Shown: positions 43,648-52,105 of the stretch, piece after piece
Layout: the number at the start of each line of letters is the position of its first letter
Numbering within the stretch: position 1 is the first letter of the stretch
Origin: Nonomuraea indica
GTDB lineage: Bacteria; Actinomycetota; Actinomycetes; Streptosporangiales; Streptosporangiaceae
Assembly (NCBI RefSeq): GCF_002850745.1
Contig: NZ_KZ559482.1
Coordinates: forward strand, 1-60,664
DNA: 60,664 bases
Reading direction: 5' to 3'
The notes under the pieces: generated by a model
What the model was told of the DNA's origin: nothing
The model's input: only the letters and a program-made list of their open reading frames with translations
Databases searched by the model: none
Position numbers and translations under genes: made by a program

Positions 43648-45104
43648 TACAGCCCCTGGGCCAGCCGGTAGTAGGCCTGGTTCCAGCGCAGCTCCTTGGC
43701 GAACTGGCGGGTCGTGGTGCCGGCGTCGATGAGGAGCAGTTCGACGCCCAGCATGTCGGACAGGTCGGTCAGCTCCTCGGCGCCGACGGCGGTGGACAGC
43801 ACGGTGTGGTGCGGCGCGCCGGCGGTCAGCCACGCCTCGGTGCTGGTGCGCAGGTCGGGCCGGGGCCGCCAGACGGCGCGGGCGACCGGCAGGCTGGGCA
43901 GCGGCTCCGGCGGCGTCACGATGTCGATCTCGTTGGCCACCAGCCGGAACCTGTCGCCCATGTCGGCCAGCCCGACCACCACGCCGGGGCCCGGGGTCGC
44001 GTCGAACACCAGCCGGACCGGGTCCTCCCGGCCGCCGATGCCGAGCGGGTGGATCTCGCACGACGGCGTGCCGGCGGCGATCGACGGGCAGACCTCCAGC
44101 ATGTGCGCGCCGAGGATGAGCTCCTCGCCGGGCGTCAGATGGTAGGTGTAGTCCTCCATGAACGAGGTGCCGCCGCCGGGCGCCATGGCCTTGAGCGTGC
44201 GCAGCAGCACCGCGGTCTTCCAGTCGCCCTCGCCGCCGAAGCCGTAGCCGTCGGCCATCAGCCGCTGCACGGCCAGGCCGGGGAGCTGCCGCAGGCCGCC
44301 GAGGTCCTCGAAGTTCGTGGTGAACGCCTTGAAGCCGCCGCCCTCCAGGAAGTGACGCAGGCCCAGCTCGATCCGGGCGGCGTAGCGCAGCGACTCGCGC
44401 CGCTCGCCGAGCAGCTCGGGCGCCACCCGGTAGAGCTCCTCGTACTCCTTGACCAGGGAGGTCACGTCGGCGTCGGTGGCGGCGTCCACGGCCTCGACCA
44501 GGTCGTTGACGCCGTAGGTGTTGACCGAGACGCCGAAGCGGAGCTGCGCCTCCACCTTGTCGCCCTCGGTGACGGCGACGTCGCGCATGTTGTCGCCGAA
44601 GCGGGCGAGCCTGAGCGTGCGGACCTCGGCCAGGCCGGTGGCGGCCCGCGCCCAGGCGAGGACGCGGCCGGCCACGTACGGGTCGCTCACGTGCCCGGCC
44701 ACGGTCTTGCGCGCGACGCGCAGCCGGGTCTGGATGTGGCCGAACTCCCGATCGCCGTGCGCCGCCTGGTTGAGGTTCATGAAGTCCATGTCGATGGAGC
44801 TCCACGGCAGCTCGACGTTGGCCTGCGTGTGCAGGTGGAGCAGCGGCTTGCGCAGCGCGTCGAGCCCGGCGATCCACATCTTGGCCGGCGAGAAGGTGTG
44901 CATCCAGGCGATCACCCCGGCGCACGTGTCGTCGGCGCTCGCCTCCAGCATGATGCGCCGGATCGCCGCCGCGTCGGTCAGCACGGGCTTCCACTCCACG
45001 GCCAGCGGCAGCGCCTCGGCGATGCGCCGCGACTGCTCGGCGACCTGCCGCAGCGTCTCCTCGCCGTACAGTCCCTGGCTGCCGGTCAGAAACCAGATCT
45101 TCAA
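43647..45104 (-). CDS. araA: L-arabinose isomerase
   Basis: 485 residues. It converts L-arabinose to L-ribulose. The N-terminus KIWFLTGSQGLYGEE is diagnostic. Further signatures are AGVIAWMHTFSPAKMWI, DMDFMNLNQAAHGDREFG, VDAATDADVTSLVKEYEE-type segments, EGGGFKAFTTNFEDLG and HMLEVCPSIA. Metal-binding Glu/His residues are within the last three. The start is TTG 45104 with AAAGGAG six bases upstream, overlapping the araD stop (TTGA). An upstream in-frame ATG at 45230 would run through araD and is rejected. Confidence 0.95.
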   Translation of the reverse strand: MKIWFLTGSQGLYGEETLRQVAEQSRRIAEALPLAVEWKPVLTDAAAIRRIMLEASADDTCAGVIAWMHTFSPAKMWIAGLDALRKPLLHLHTQANVELPWSSIDMDFMNLNQAAHGDREFGHIQTRLRVARKTVAGHVSDPYVAGRVLAWARAATGLAEVRTLRLARFGDNMRDVAVTEGDKVEAQLRFGVSVNTYGVNDLVEAVDAATDADVTSLVKEYEELYRVAPELLGERRESLRYAARIELGLRHFLEGGGFKAFTTNFEDLGGLRQLPGLAVQRLMADGYGFGGEGDWKTAVLLRTLKAMAPGGGTSFMEDYTYHLTPGEELILGAHMLEVCPSIAAGTPSCEIHPLGIGGREDPVRLVFDATPGPGVVVGLADMGDRFRLVANEIDIVTPPEPLPSLPVARAVWRPRPDLRTSTEAWLTAGAPHHTVLSTAVGAEELTDLSDMLGVELLLIDAGTTTRQFAKELRWNQAYYRLAQGL

Positions 45105-45772
45105 CGCGGGCTCCTTTGTCCATAGACATTCTGGTAGCGGTCGTGGAGGCGGTCGATGTCGGCCCGCGCGATCGTCAGCGGCTCGCCGAGCTGGCGCGCG
45201 ACGTGCACGGTGCGGGCCACGTCCTCGCACATGACGGCCGCCTTCACGGCGGCCTTCGGGTCCTTGCCGATGGTGAAGACGCCGTGGCTGCGCATCAGCA
45301 CGGCCGGGGAGCGGTGCCCCTTGAGCGTCTCGACGATGCCCTGGCCGATGGAGTCGTCACCGATGAGGGCGAACGGCCCGACGGGGATCTCCCCGCCGAA
45401 CTCGTCGGCCATCGCGGTGAGCACGCACGGGACGGCCTCGCCGCGGGCCGCCCAGGCGGTGGCGTAGGTGGAGTGGGTGTGCACGACGCCGCCGACCTCG
45501 GGCATGTTGCGGTAGACGTAGGCGTGCGCGGCGGTGTCGCTGGACGGGGAGTGCGCGCCCTCGACCAGGTTGCCGTCGAGGTCGCAGACGACCATGGTCT
45601 CCGGTGTCAGCTCGTCGTAGCCGACCCCCGACGGCTTGATGACGAACAGGTCCTCGCCGGGCACCCGGCCGGAGACGTTCCCGGCGGTCCATGCCACGAG
45701 GTTGTTGCGCACCAGCTCGGCGTGCAGGTCGCTGACCGTCCGCCGCATGTCCCTCACGTCCGTGGCGGTCAT
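45101..45772 (-). CDS. araD: L-ribulose-5-phosphate 4-epimerase
   Basis: 223 residues, class II aldolase/epimerase family. Zinc-ligand His residues are in VVHTHSTYATAWA (about residues 94-106) and the later SHGVFTIG. LVAWTAGNVSGR, IKPSGVGYDEL and DLDGNLVEG are the phosphate-binding and core motifs. It makes D-xylulose-5-phosphate for the pentose phosphate pathway. The ATG overlaps the araB stop (ATGA). Confidence 0.95.
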   Translation of the reverse strand: MTATDVRDMRRTVSDLHAELVRNNLVAWTAGNVSGRVPGEDLFVIKPSGVGYDELTPETMVVCDLDGNLVEGAHSPSSDTAAHAYVYRNMPEVGGVVHTHSTYATAWAARGEAVPCVLTAMADEFGGEIPVGPFALIGDDSIGQGIVETLKGHRSPAVLMRSHGVFTIGKDPKAAVKAAVMCEDVARTVHVARQLGEPLTIARADIDRLHDRYQNVYGQRSPR

Positions 45773-47418
45773 TTGCCGGCCTCGTTCCTGATCGCGCGCA
45801 GCGTGTGCAGCATCCGTCCGTCTCCGAAGTAGTCGTGCAGGGTGCGGTACTCGGCGTAGAGCCGGTCGTAGGCGTCGGCCCTGGCCTCGTCGGGCAGGTA
45901 GGCGTTGTCCCGCCGCGTGCCCATCGCGGCGGCGGCCTGCTGGATGTCGGCGTAGGCCCCGGCGGCGACGGCCGCGTGGATCGCCGAGCCGAGTGCCGGG
46001 CCCTGGTCGGAGCCGATCACCGACAGGGGGCGGCGCAGCACGTCGGCGTAGATCTGCATGAGGAAGTGGTTCTTCAGCAGCCCGCCCGCGGCGACGAACT
46101 CCTCGACCGGCACGCCGGCCTTCTCGAACGTCTCGACGATCATGCGGGCGCCGAACGCGGTGGCCTCGATGAGCGCGCGGTAGACGTCCTCGGGCCGGGT
46201 GCTGAGCGTCTGGCCGACGATCACGCCGGACAGGTTGTGGTCCACCAGCACGGAGCGGTTGCCGTTGTGCCAGTCGAGCGCCACCAGCCCGTGCTCGCCC
46301 ACCCGCTGGGCGGCGGCCAGCTCGGTCAGGTACGCGTGGACCGACAGGCCGCGCTCCTCGGCGGCCCGGGTGTAGGAGGCGGGCACGCCGTGGTCGACGA
46401 ACCAGGCGAAGATGTCGCCCACGCCCGACTGGCCGGCCTCGTAGCCCCACAGGCCCGGCACGATGCCGTCGCGGACGACGCCGCACATGCCGGGCACCTC
46501 GGCGAGCCGGTCGGAGGGCATCACGTGGCAGGTGGAGGTGCCCATGATGGCGACCATCTGGCCGGGCCGGACCGCGTCGGCGGCGGCCGAGGTGACGTGC
46601 GCGTCGACGTTGCCGACGGCGACGGCGATGCCCTCGGGCAGACCGGTCCAGGCGGCGGCCCGGGCGGTGAGCCGCCCGGCGAGCCCGCCGAGGGGGGACA
46701 GCTCGTGGCCGAGCTTGCCGGTGAAGCCGGCGAAGTCCGGGTGGAGCGCGGCCAGGAAGTCCTCGGAGGGGTAGCGGCCGTCCTGGTGGACACCCTTGTA
46801 GCCGGCGGTGCAGACGTTGCGGGTCTCCACGCCGGTGAGCTGCCAGATGATCCAGTCGGCTGCCTCGATCCACCGCTCGGTCCTGGCGTAGACCTCGGGG
46901 TCCTCCTCCAGCACCTGCAGTGCCTTGGCGAACTGCCACTCGGAGGAGATCCTGCCGCCGTAGCGCGGCAGCCACGGCTCGCCGCGCTCGGCGGCCAGCG
47001 CGTTGATCCGGTCGGCGTGCGCCTGCGCGGCGTGGTGCTTCCACAGTTTCGGCCAGGCGTGCGGCCGGTCGGGCGTCTCCTGGCACAGCGGCGTGCCGTC
47101 GGCCCGGGCCGGCAGCACGGTGCAGGCGGTGAAGTCGGTGCCGAGGCCGATCACCAGGGCGGGGTCGATCCCGGCGGCGGCCACGGCCTCGGGCACCGCG
47201 GTGCGCAGCACGTCGAGCCAGTCGTGCGGCGACTGGAGCGCCCAGTCGGGCGCCAGCCGGACGTCCGTGCCGGGCAGCCGGTCCTCGATGACGCCGTGGG
47301 TGTACTCGTGGACGGCCGTGCCCAGCTCGGCGCCGTCGGACACGCGCACGACCACGGCGCGGCCCGACAGCGTGCCGAAGTCGACGCCGATCACACAGTG
47401 GTCATTGTTAGCGCTCAC
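45769..47418 (-). CDS. araB: L-ribulokinase
   Basis: 549 residues, FGGY kinase. VIGVDFGTLSGRAVVVRV, LGTDFTACTVLPARADGTPL, RYGGRISSEWQFAKALQ and GYKGVHQDG are specific to ribulokinase. The ATP site includes GTSTCHVM and AAGGLLKNHFLMQIYADVL. It phosphorylates L-ribulose. GTG 47418 has GGGGAG six bases upstream. The first codons lie inside a LacI-type operator (47405-47420), which is unusual. It follows the permease gene by 42 bp. Confidence 0.93.
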   Translation of the reverse strand: MSANNDHCVIGVDFGTLSGRAVVVRVSDGAELGTAVHEYTHGVIEDRLPGTDVRLAPDWALQSPHDWLDVLRTAVPEAVAAAGIDPALVIGLGTDFTACTVLPARADGTPLCQETPDRPHAWPKLWKHHAAQAHADRINALAAERGEPWLPRYGGRISSEWQFAKALQVLEEDPEVYARTERWIEAADWIIWQLTGVETRNVCTAGYKGVHQDGRYPSEDFLAALHPDFAGFTGKLGHELSPLGGLAGRLTARAAAWTGLPEGIAVAVGNVDAHVTSAAADAVRPGQMVAIMGTSTCHVMPSDRLAEVPGMCGVVRDGIVPGLWGYEAGQSGVGDIFAWFVDHGVPASYTRAAEERGLSVHAYLTELAAAQRVGEHGLVALDWHNGNRSVLVDHNLSGVIVGQTLSTRPEDVYRALIEATAFGARMIVETFEKAGVPVEEFVAAGGLLKNHFLMQIYADVLRRPLSVIGSDQGPALGSAIHAAVAAGAYADIQQAAAAMGTRRDNAYLPDEARADAYDRLYAEYRTLHDYFGDGRMLHTLRAIRNEAGK

Positions 47419-47420
47419 AC
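47405..47420. promoter_or_regulatory. LacI-type operator over the araB start
   Basis: On the minus strand the sequence reads GTGTGAGCGCTAACAA, a near-palindrome centred on CG. It matches the sites at 52054 and 53152. It covers the araB start codon, so the bound repressor could stop either initiation in the 42-bp gap or read-through from the transporter genes. Confidence 0.7.
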
Positions 47421-47460
47421 AACACTCCCCAAGGTCGGTACGGCACAGCCGCACACACGG

Positions 47461-48459
47461 TCACGGACGGCGCCGCGCCGAGAATAGACGCTGCAACAGA
47501 ATGAAGACGAACAGCAGCAGGCCGATGAAGATCTTCGTCCACCACGAGCTGAGCGTGCCCTCGAAGGTGATGACCGTCTGGATCAGCCCCAGCACCAGCA
47601 CCCCGAGCACCGTGCCGAACACGAACCCGGACCCCCCGGTCAGCAGCGTGCCGCCGATGACGACCGCGGCGATGGCGTCGAGCTCCATGCCGACGGCGTG
47701 CAGCCCGTAGCCGGAGAGCATGTAGAACGACAGCAGCACGCCGCCGAGCGCCGAGCAGAACCCGCTGATCGTGTAGACCGCGATCTTCGTCCGGCCGACG
47801 GGCAGGCCCATGAGCAGCGCCGACTGCTCGCTGCCGCCGGTGGCGTAGACGGTCCGGCCGAGCCGCGTGTAGTGCAGCACGTACGCCGCCGCCAGCACCG
47901 CGAGCGCCGCGACGATCACGCTGGGCGAGATCCACAGGTCGGCGAACAGGTCGATCCTGGTCTGGGCGAACGCGGTGAACGTCGGGTCCTCGATCGGGAT
48001 GGACTCGGTGCCGATCGTGTAGCACAGGCCCCGGGCGAGGAACATCCCGGCCAGGGTGACGATGAACGGCTGGATGTCGAAGGCGTGCACGATGTAGCCC
48101 ATCACCAGCCCCAGCGTGGAGCCGATCAGCAGCACCAGCGGGATGACCAGGTAGGGCGGCCAGCCCGGCCCGGCCATGAGACTGGCCGAGATCATCGTGG
48201 ACAGCGCGACCACCGCGCCGACCGACAGGTCGATGCCGCCGGTGAGGATCACGAACGTCATGCCGACCGCGACGACCAGCAGGAAGGCGTTGTCGACGAA
48301 GACGTTGAGGATCACCTGCCCGCCGGCGAAGCCCTCGTAGCGGACGCCGCCCGCCACGAACATCGCCACGAACAGGCAGGCCGTCACCAGCACGGGAACG
48401 TACCTGGCGGGGACGGCCCGCAGCGCGCCCCGGCCGGACGTCATCGCAGGGGGCGTCAT
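47461..48459 (-). CDS. Sugar ABC transporter permease, YjfF type
   Basis: 332 residues with about nine or ten hydrophobic segments. The BPD_transp_2 signature GMTFVILTGGIDLSVGAVVAL (read in two parts; about residues 66-86) and AIAAVVIGGTLLTGGSGFVFG (about 264-284) identify a RbsC/YjfF-type permease. It pairs with the permease gene just upstream (ATGA overlap) to form the membrane channel for arabinose or an arabinofuranoside. Confidence 0.88.
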   Translation of the reverse strand: MTPPAMTSGRGALRAVPARYVPVLVTACLFVAMFVAGGVRYEGFAGGQVILNVFVDNAFLLVVAVGMTFVILTGGIDLSVGAVVALSTMISASLMAGPGWPPYLVIPLVLLIGSTLGLVMGYIVHAFDIQPFIVTLAGMFLARGLCYTIGTESIPIEDPTFTAFAQTRIDLFADLWISPSVIVAALAVLAAAYVLHYTRLGRTVYATGGSEQSALLMGLPVGRTKIAVYTISGFCSALGGVLLSFYMLSGYGLHAVGMELDAIAAVVIGGTLLTGGSGFVFGTVLGVLVLGLIQTVITFEGTLSSWWTKIFIGLLLFVFILLQRLFSARRRP

Positions 48460-49469
48460 GCCGTCACCCGCACCTTCTCCTCGGCCGCCGGTCGCGGCCC
48501 GGCCGCTGTTCCACGGCGGCGGAACACCTTGTCACGGAACGACGGGGACTGGATCAGGCAGACCGCGGCCACCACGAGCGCCTTGAACAGCAGGGTGGTC
48601 TCCGGCGGCACGCCCACCGAGTAGATCGTCGTGGTCAGCGTCTGGATGATGAGCGCGCCGACCACCGTGCCGCCGAGCGAGAAGCGGCCGCCCGCCAGGG
48701 AGGTGCCGCCGATGACCACCGCGAGGATCGCGTCGAGCTCGATCCACAGTCCGGCGTTGTTCCCGTCGGCGCTGGAGACGTTCGAGCTGATCATCAGGCC
48801 GGCGACGCCGGCGCACAGCGCCGCGAACGCGTAGACCATGACGATGATCCCGCGCGCGCGGATGCCGGCGAGCCGGCTGGCCTCGGCGTTGCCGCCGACC
48901 GACTCGATGAGCATGCCGAGCGCCAGCCTGCGGGTGAGGAAGGCGGTGACGCCCAGCACCACGAGCACGAGCAGGATGCCGAACGGGAGCGTCAGCAGGT
49001 AGCCGCCGCCGATGAGCTTGTAGGCGGGGCTGTTGACGGTGATGATCTGCCCGTCGGTGATGAGCTGCGCCAGACCGCGTCCGGCCACCATGAGGATCAG
49101 CGTGGCGATGATCGGCTGGATGCCGATCCCGGCGACGAGGAAGCCGTTCCACGCGCCGAGCAGCACCGAGAGCCCGAGCGCCAGCACCACGGCGGTGAAC
49201 ACGCTCGCGTCCTCGCTGATCTGCAGGCAGGCCAGCGCGCCGGAGATGGCCACCACCGAGCCGACCGACAGGTCGATGCCGCCGGTGGCGATGACCAGCG
49301 TCATGCCCAGCGAGACCAGGATGAGCGGCGCGCCGAAGCGCAGGATGTCGATGAGGCTGCCGTAGAGGTGGCCCTCCCGCATCTGGATCGACAGGAAGCC
49401 GGGCGAGAACGCCACGTTCAGCAGGATCAGGGCCGCCAGGACGGCCAGCGGCCACAGCAGTCGTCTCAT
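48456..49469 (-). CDS. Sugar ABC transporter permease, YtfT type
   Basis: 337 residues. GMTLVIATGGIDLSVGSVVA (about residues 54-73) and LDAILAVVIGGTSLAGGRFS are the two family signatures. Its length and order match YtfT in the E. coli galactofuranose importer. ATG 49469 overlaps the ATPase stop, and its own stop overlaps the next permease. A much longer in-frame reading starting at 49739 would run through the ATPase gene and is rejected. Confidence 0.88.
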   Translation of the reverse strand: MRRLLWPLAVLAALILLNVAFSPGFLSIQMREGHLYGSLIDILRFGAPLILVSLGMTLVIATGGIDLSVGSVVAISGALACLQISEDASVFTAVVLALGLSVLLGAWNGFLVAGIGIQPIIATLILMVAGRGLAQLITDGQIITVNSPAYKLIGGGYLLTLPFGILLVLVVLGVTAFLTRRLALGMLIESVGGNAEASRLAGIRARGIIVMVYAFAALCAGVAGLMISSNVSSADGNNAGLWIELDAILAVVIGGTSLAGGRFSLGGTVVGALIIQTLTTTIYSVGVPPETTLLFKALVVAAVCLIQSPSFRDKVFRRRGTAAGPRPAAEEKVRVTA

Positions 49470-50974
49470 GCCCGCCCTCCGCTCGCGATCGTCTCCAGCA
49501 GCACGTCGGTGGTCAACGCGTCGTCGTTGGGCAGGTCGGCGACCAGTCTGCGGTCGCGCAGCACGCCGACCCGGTGGCTGAGCCGCAGCACCTCCTCCAG
49601 CTCGGCGGAGATGAACAGCACCGCCATGCCGCCGTCGGACAGCTCGGCGACCAGGCGCTGGATCTCGGTCTTGGCGCCGACGTCGATGCCCCGGGTCGGC
49701 TCGTCCAGGATGAGCAGCTTCGGCTCCAGGATGAGCCACCGGGCGAGCAGCACCTTCTGCTGGTTGCCGCCGCTGAGGTCGCGGACGAGGTGGTCGGGGT
49801 TCGGCGGGCTGATCCGCAGCGCCTTGACGTACCGGCCGACCAGCTCGTCCTGCTGCTCGCGCGGCACCGGCCTGGTCCAGCCGCGGGTGGCCTGCAGGGC
49901 GAGGATGATGTTCTCCCGGACCGTGAGATCGGGGATGAGCCCGTCCTGCTTGCGGTTCTCGGAGCAGAAGGCGATGTCGTGCGCCATCGCCGTGCGCGGC
50001 GTGCGCAGCGACACGGCGGTGCCGCCGACCGTCACCTCGCCGGTGGTGGCGTGGTCGGCGCCGAAGAGCAGCCGGGCGATCTCGGTACGGCCGGAGCCGA
50101 GCAGCCCGGCCAGCCCCACCACCTCGCCTTCGTGGATGGTCAGCGAGAACGGCTCGACGGCGCCGGCCCGGCCCAGCCCGCGCGCCTCGACGAGCGGGCG
50201 GTCGAACACCCGGGCCTCGCCGTGCAGCCTCTCCAGGTCGGCCAGCTCCTTGCCGATCATCTTGGCGACCAGCTCGACCTGGCTCAGCTCGCTGGTGCGG
50301 TACTCGCCGACGAGCCGGCCGTTGCGCAGGATCGTCATCCGGTCGGAGATCTCGTAGATCTGGTCGAGGAAGTGGGAGACGAAGAGGATGGCGATGCCCT
50401 CCTCCTTGAGCCTGCGCATCACCCGGAAGAGCTGTTCGACCTCGCCCGCGTCGAGGCTGGAGGTCGGCTCGTCCAGGATGAGCACCCGGGCGTCGACGTC
50501 GATCGCGCGGGCGATGGCGACCATCTGCTGGATGGCCAGCGAGCAGGACGACAGCGGCGCCGCGACGTCGACGTCCAGCTCCAGCCGGGCCAGCAGCTCG
50601 GCGGCCCGCGTCCGCATGCGCCGGAAGTCGATGCGCCCGCGCCGGCGTGGCTCACGGCCGATGAAGATGTTCTCCGCCACCGAGAGGTTGGCGCAGAGGT
50701 TGACCTCCTGGTAGACGGTGCTGATCCCGGCCTGCTGGGCCTCCAGGGGGCCGGCGAAGGCCACCTCCCGCCCGGCCAGCTCGACGGTGCCCTCGTCGCA
50801 GGGGTGCACCCCGGTCAACACCTTGATCAGCGTGGACTTGCCCGCGCCGTTCTCGCCCATCAGCGCGTGCACCTCACCCGGCAGGAGCCTCAGGTCGACG
50901 CCGTCGAGGGCCCTGACTCCGGGAAACTGTTTACCGATCCCGCTCATGCGCAGGATGGGTTCGGGTTCGGCCAT
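49466..50974 (-). CDS. Sugar ABC transporter ATP-binding protein, YtfR type
   Basis: 502 residues, two fused ABC domains. The first has Walker A GENGAGKSTL, signature SCSLAIQQMVAIARA and Walker B VLILDEPTSSLD. The second has the degenerate P-loop GLLGSGRTEIARLL, signature LSGGNQQKVLLARWL and LLILDEPTRGID. This is the RbsA/AraG/YtfR architecture. ATG 50974 has GGAGAGGGG eight bases upstream. It powers uptake through the two permeases. Confidence 0.93.
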   Translation of the reverse strand: MAEPEPILRMSGIGKQFPGVRALDGVDLRLLPGEVHALMGENGAGKSTLIKVLTGVHPCDEGTVELAGREVAFAGPLEAQQAGISTVYQEVNLCANLSVAENIFIGREPRRRGRIDFRRMRTRAAELLARLELDVDVAAPLSSCSLAIQQMVAIARAIDVDARVLILDEPTSSLDAGEVEQLFRVMRRLKEEGIAILFVSHFLDQIYEISDRMTILRNGRLVGEYRTSELSQVELVAKMIGKELADLERLHGEARVFDRPLVEARGLGRAGAVEPFSLTIHEGEVVGLAGLLGSGRTEIARLLFGADHATTGEVTVGGTAVSLRTPRTAMAHDIAFCSENRKQDGLIPDLTVRENIILALQATRGWTRPVPREQQDELVGRYVKALRISPPNPDHLVRDLSGGNQQKVLLARWLILEPKLLILDEPTRGIDVGAKTEIQRLVAELSDGGMAVLFISAELEEVLRLSHRVGVLRDRRLVADLPNDDALTTDVLLETIASGGRA

Positions 50975-51049
50975 CGCGGCGTCCCCTCTCCTGTTCGCGC
51001 TCGTCGCACGCGGCCGGGCCGGCCCCGCGGGGACCGGCCCGGCCACCGG

Positions 51050-52033
51050 TCAGTACTGACGCTGGGGCAGCGCGGCCTTGGCCTGCTCCTGGGTGAAGGT
51101 GGTCTCCTCCGTCACCACGCGGGCGGGGACGGACTCGCCCTTGACGACCTTCTTGGCGAGGTCCATGAGCTGCGGGCCGAGCAGCGGGGAGCACTCGACG
51201 ATGTAGTTGATCTTGCCGTCGGCGAGGGCCTGCATGCCGTCCTTGACGGCATCGATCGTGATGATCTTGATGTCCTTGCCGGGCACCTTGCCCGCGCCCT
51301 CGATGGCCTCGATGGCGCCGAGGCCCATGTCGTCGTTGTGGGCGTAGATGACGTCGATGTCGGGGTGGGCCTTCAGGAAGGCCTCCATGACCTCCTTGCC
51401 CTTGGCCCGGGTGAAGTCGCCGGTCTGCGAAGCGATGATCTTGAACTTGGCCTCGCCGCCGATGACCTCCTGGAACCCGGCCTTGCGGTCGTTGGCCGGA
51501 GCGGAGCCCGTGGTCCCCTGCAGCTCGACGATGTTCACCGGGTCGGTGCCCGACTTGTACTCCTCCAGCAGCCACTTGCCGGCCTTGCGGCCCTCCTCGA
51601 CGAAGTCGGAGCCGAGGAAGGTCTTGTAGAGGCCGGTGTCCTTGGAGTCCACGGCCCGGTCGGTCAGGATGACCGGGATCTTGGCGTTCCGGGCCTCCTT
51701 CAGGACGGTGTCCCAGCCCGACTCCACCACCGGCGAGAAGGCGATGACGTCCACCTTCTGCTGGATGTAGGAGCGGATGGCCTTGATCTGGTTCTCCTGC
51801 TTCTGCTGGGCGTCGGAGAACTTCAGGGTGATGCCGGCCGCCTTGGCCGACTCCTGGACCGACTTGGTGTTGGCCGTACGCCAGCCGCTCTCCGCGCCGA
51901 CCTGCGAGAAGCCCATGGTGATCGAGCCGTCGCCGCCGCCGGAGGCGCCGGTGCCGCCACCACCGCCGCCGCAGCCGGCCAGCGTCACGGCGGTGAGCCC
52001 GGCGAGAGCCAGGGTCGAGATCCTCTTCAACAC
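51050..52033 (-). CDS. Sugar-binding lipoprotein, YtfQ-like
   Basis: 327 residues. The signal peptide ends in a lipobox (AVTLAGCGG) with a Gly-rich tether. The periplasmic-binding fold shows FSQVGAESGWRTANTKSVQE, QQKQENQIKAIRSYI, APVVxSGWDTVLKEA-like text, ASQTGDFTRAKGKEVMEAF and VIYAHNDDMGLGAIEAI. These match YtfQ, the galactofuranose-binding protein, closely. The position in an araBDA regulon points to L-arabinose, perhaps as furanose, as the ligand. The GTG start 52033 has AGGAAGGA upstream. The operator and promoter lie at 52054-52094. Confidence 0.9.
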   Translation of the reverse strand: MLKRISTLALAGLTAVTLAGCGGGGGGTGASGGGDGSITMGFSQVGAESGWRTANTKSVQESAKAAGITLKFSDAQQKQENQIKAIRSYIQQKVDVIAFSPVVESGWDTVLKEARNAKIPVILTDRAVDSKDTGLYKTFLGSDFVEEGRKAGKWLLEEYKSGTDPVNIVELQGTTGSAPANDRKAGFQEVIGGEAKFKIIASQTGDFTRAKGKEVMEAFLKAHPDIDVIYAHNDDMGLGAIEAIEGAGKVPGKDIKIITIDAVKDGMQALADGKINYIVECSPLLGPQLMDLAKKVVKGESVPARVVTEETTFTQEQAKAALPQRQY

Positions 52034-52053
52034 GTGGGGGGTTCCTTCCTGAA

Positions 52054-52069
52054 TGTGAGCGCTAACATA
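52054..52069. promoter_or_regulatory. LacI-type operator before the sugar-binding protein gene
   Basis: TGTGAGCGCTAACATA, near-palindromic around CG. It overlaps the -10 of the predicted transporter promoter and lies 21 bases before the start codon, the right place for repression. Confidence 0.75.
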
Positions 52070-52094
52070 ATGGGCCGTGTCAGCGCCGTGCCAA
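52067..52094 (-). promoter_or_regulatory. Promoter of the sugar transporter operon
   Basis: TTGGCA (minus strand, 52089-52094), 16 bases, then CATTAT (52067-52072). The -10 partly overlaps the LacI operator. Confidence 0.5.
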
Positions 52095-52105
52095 CCTGTC
52101 CCCGA

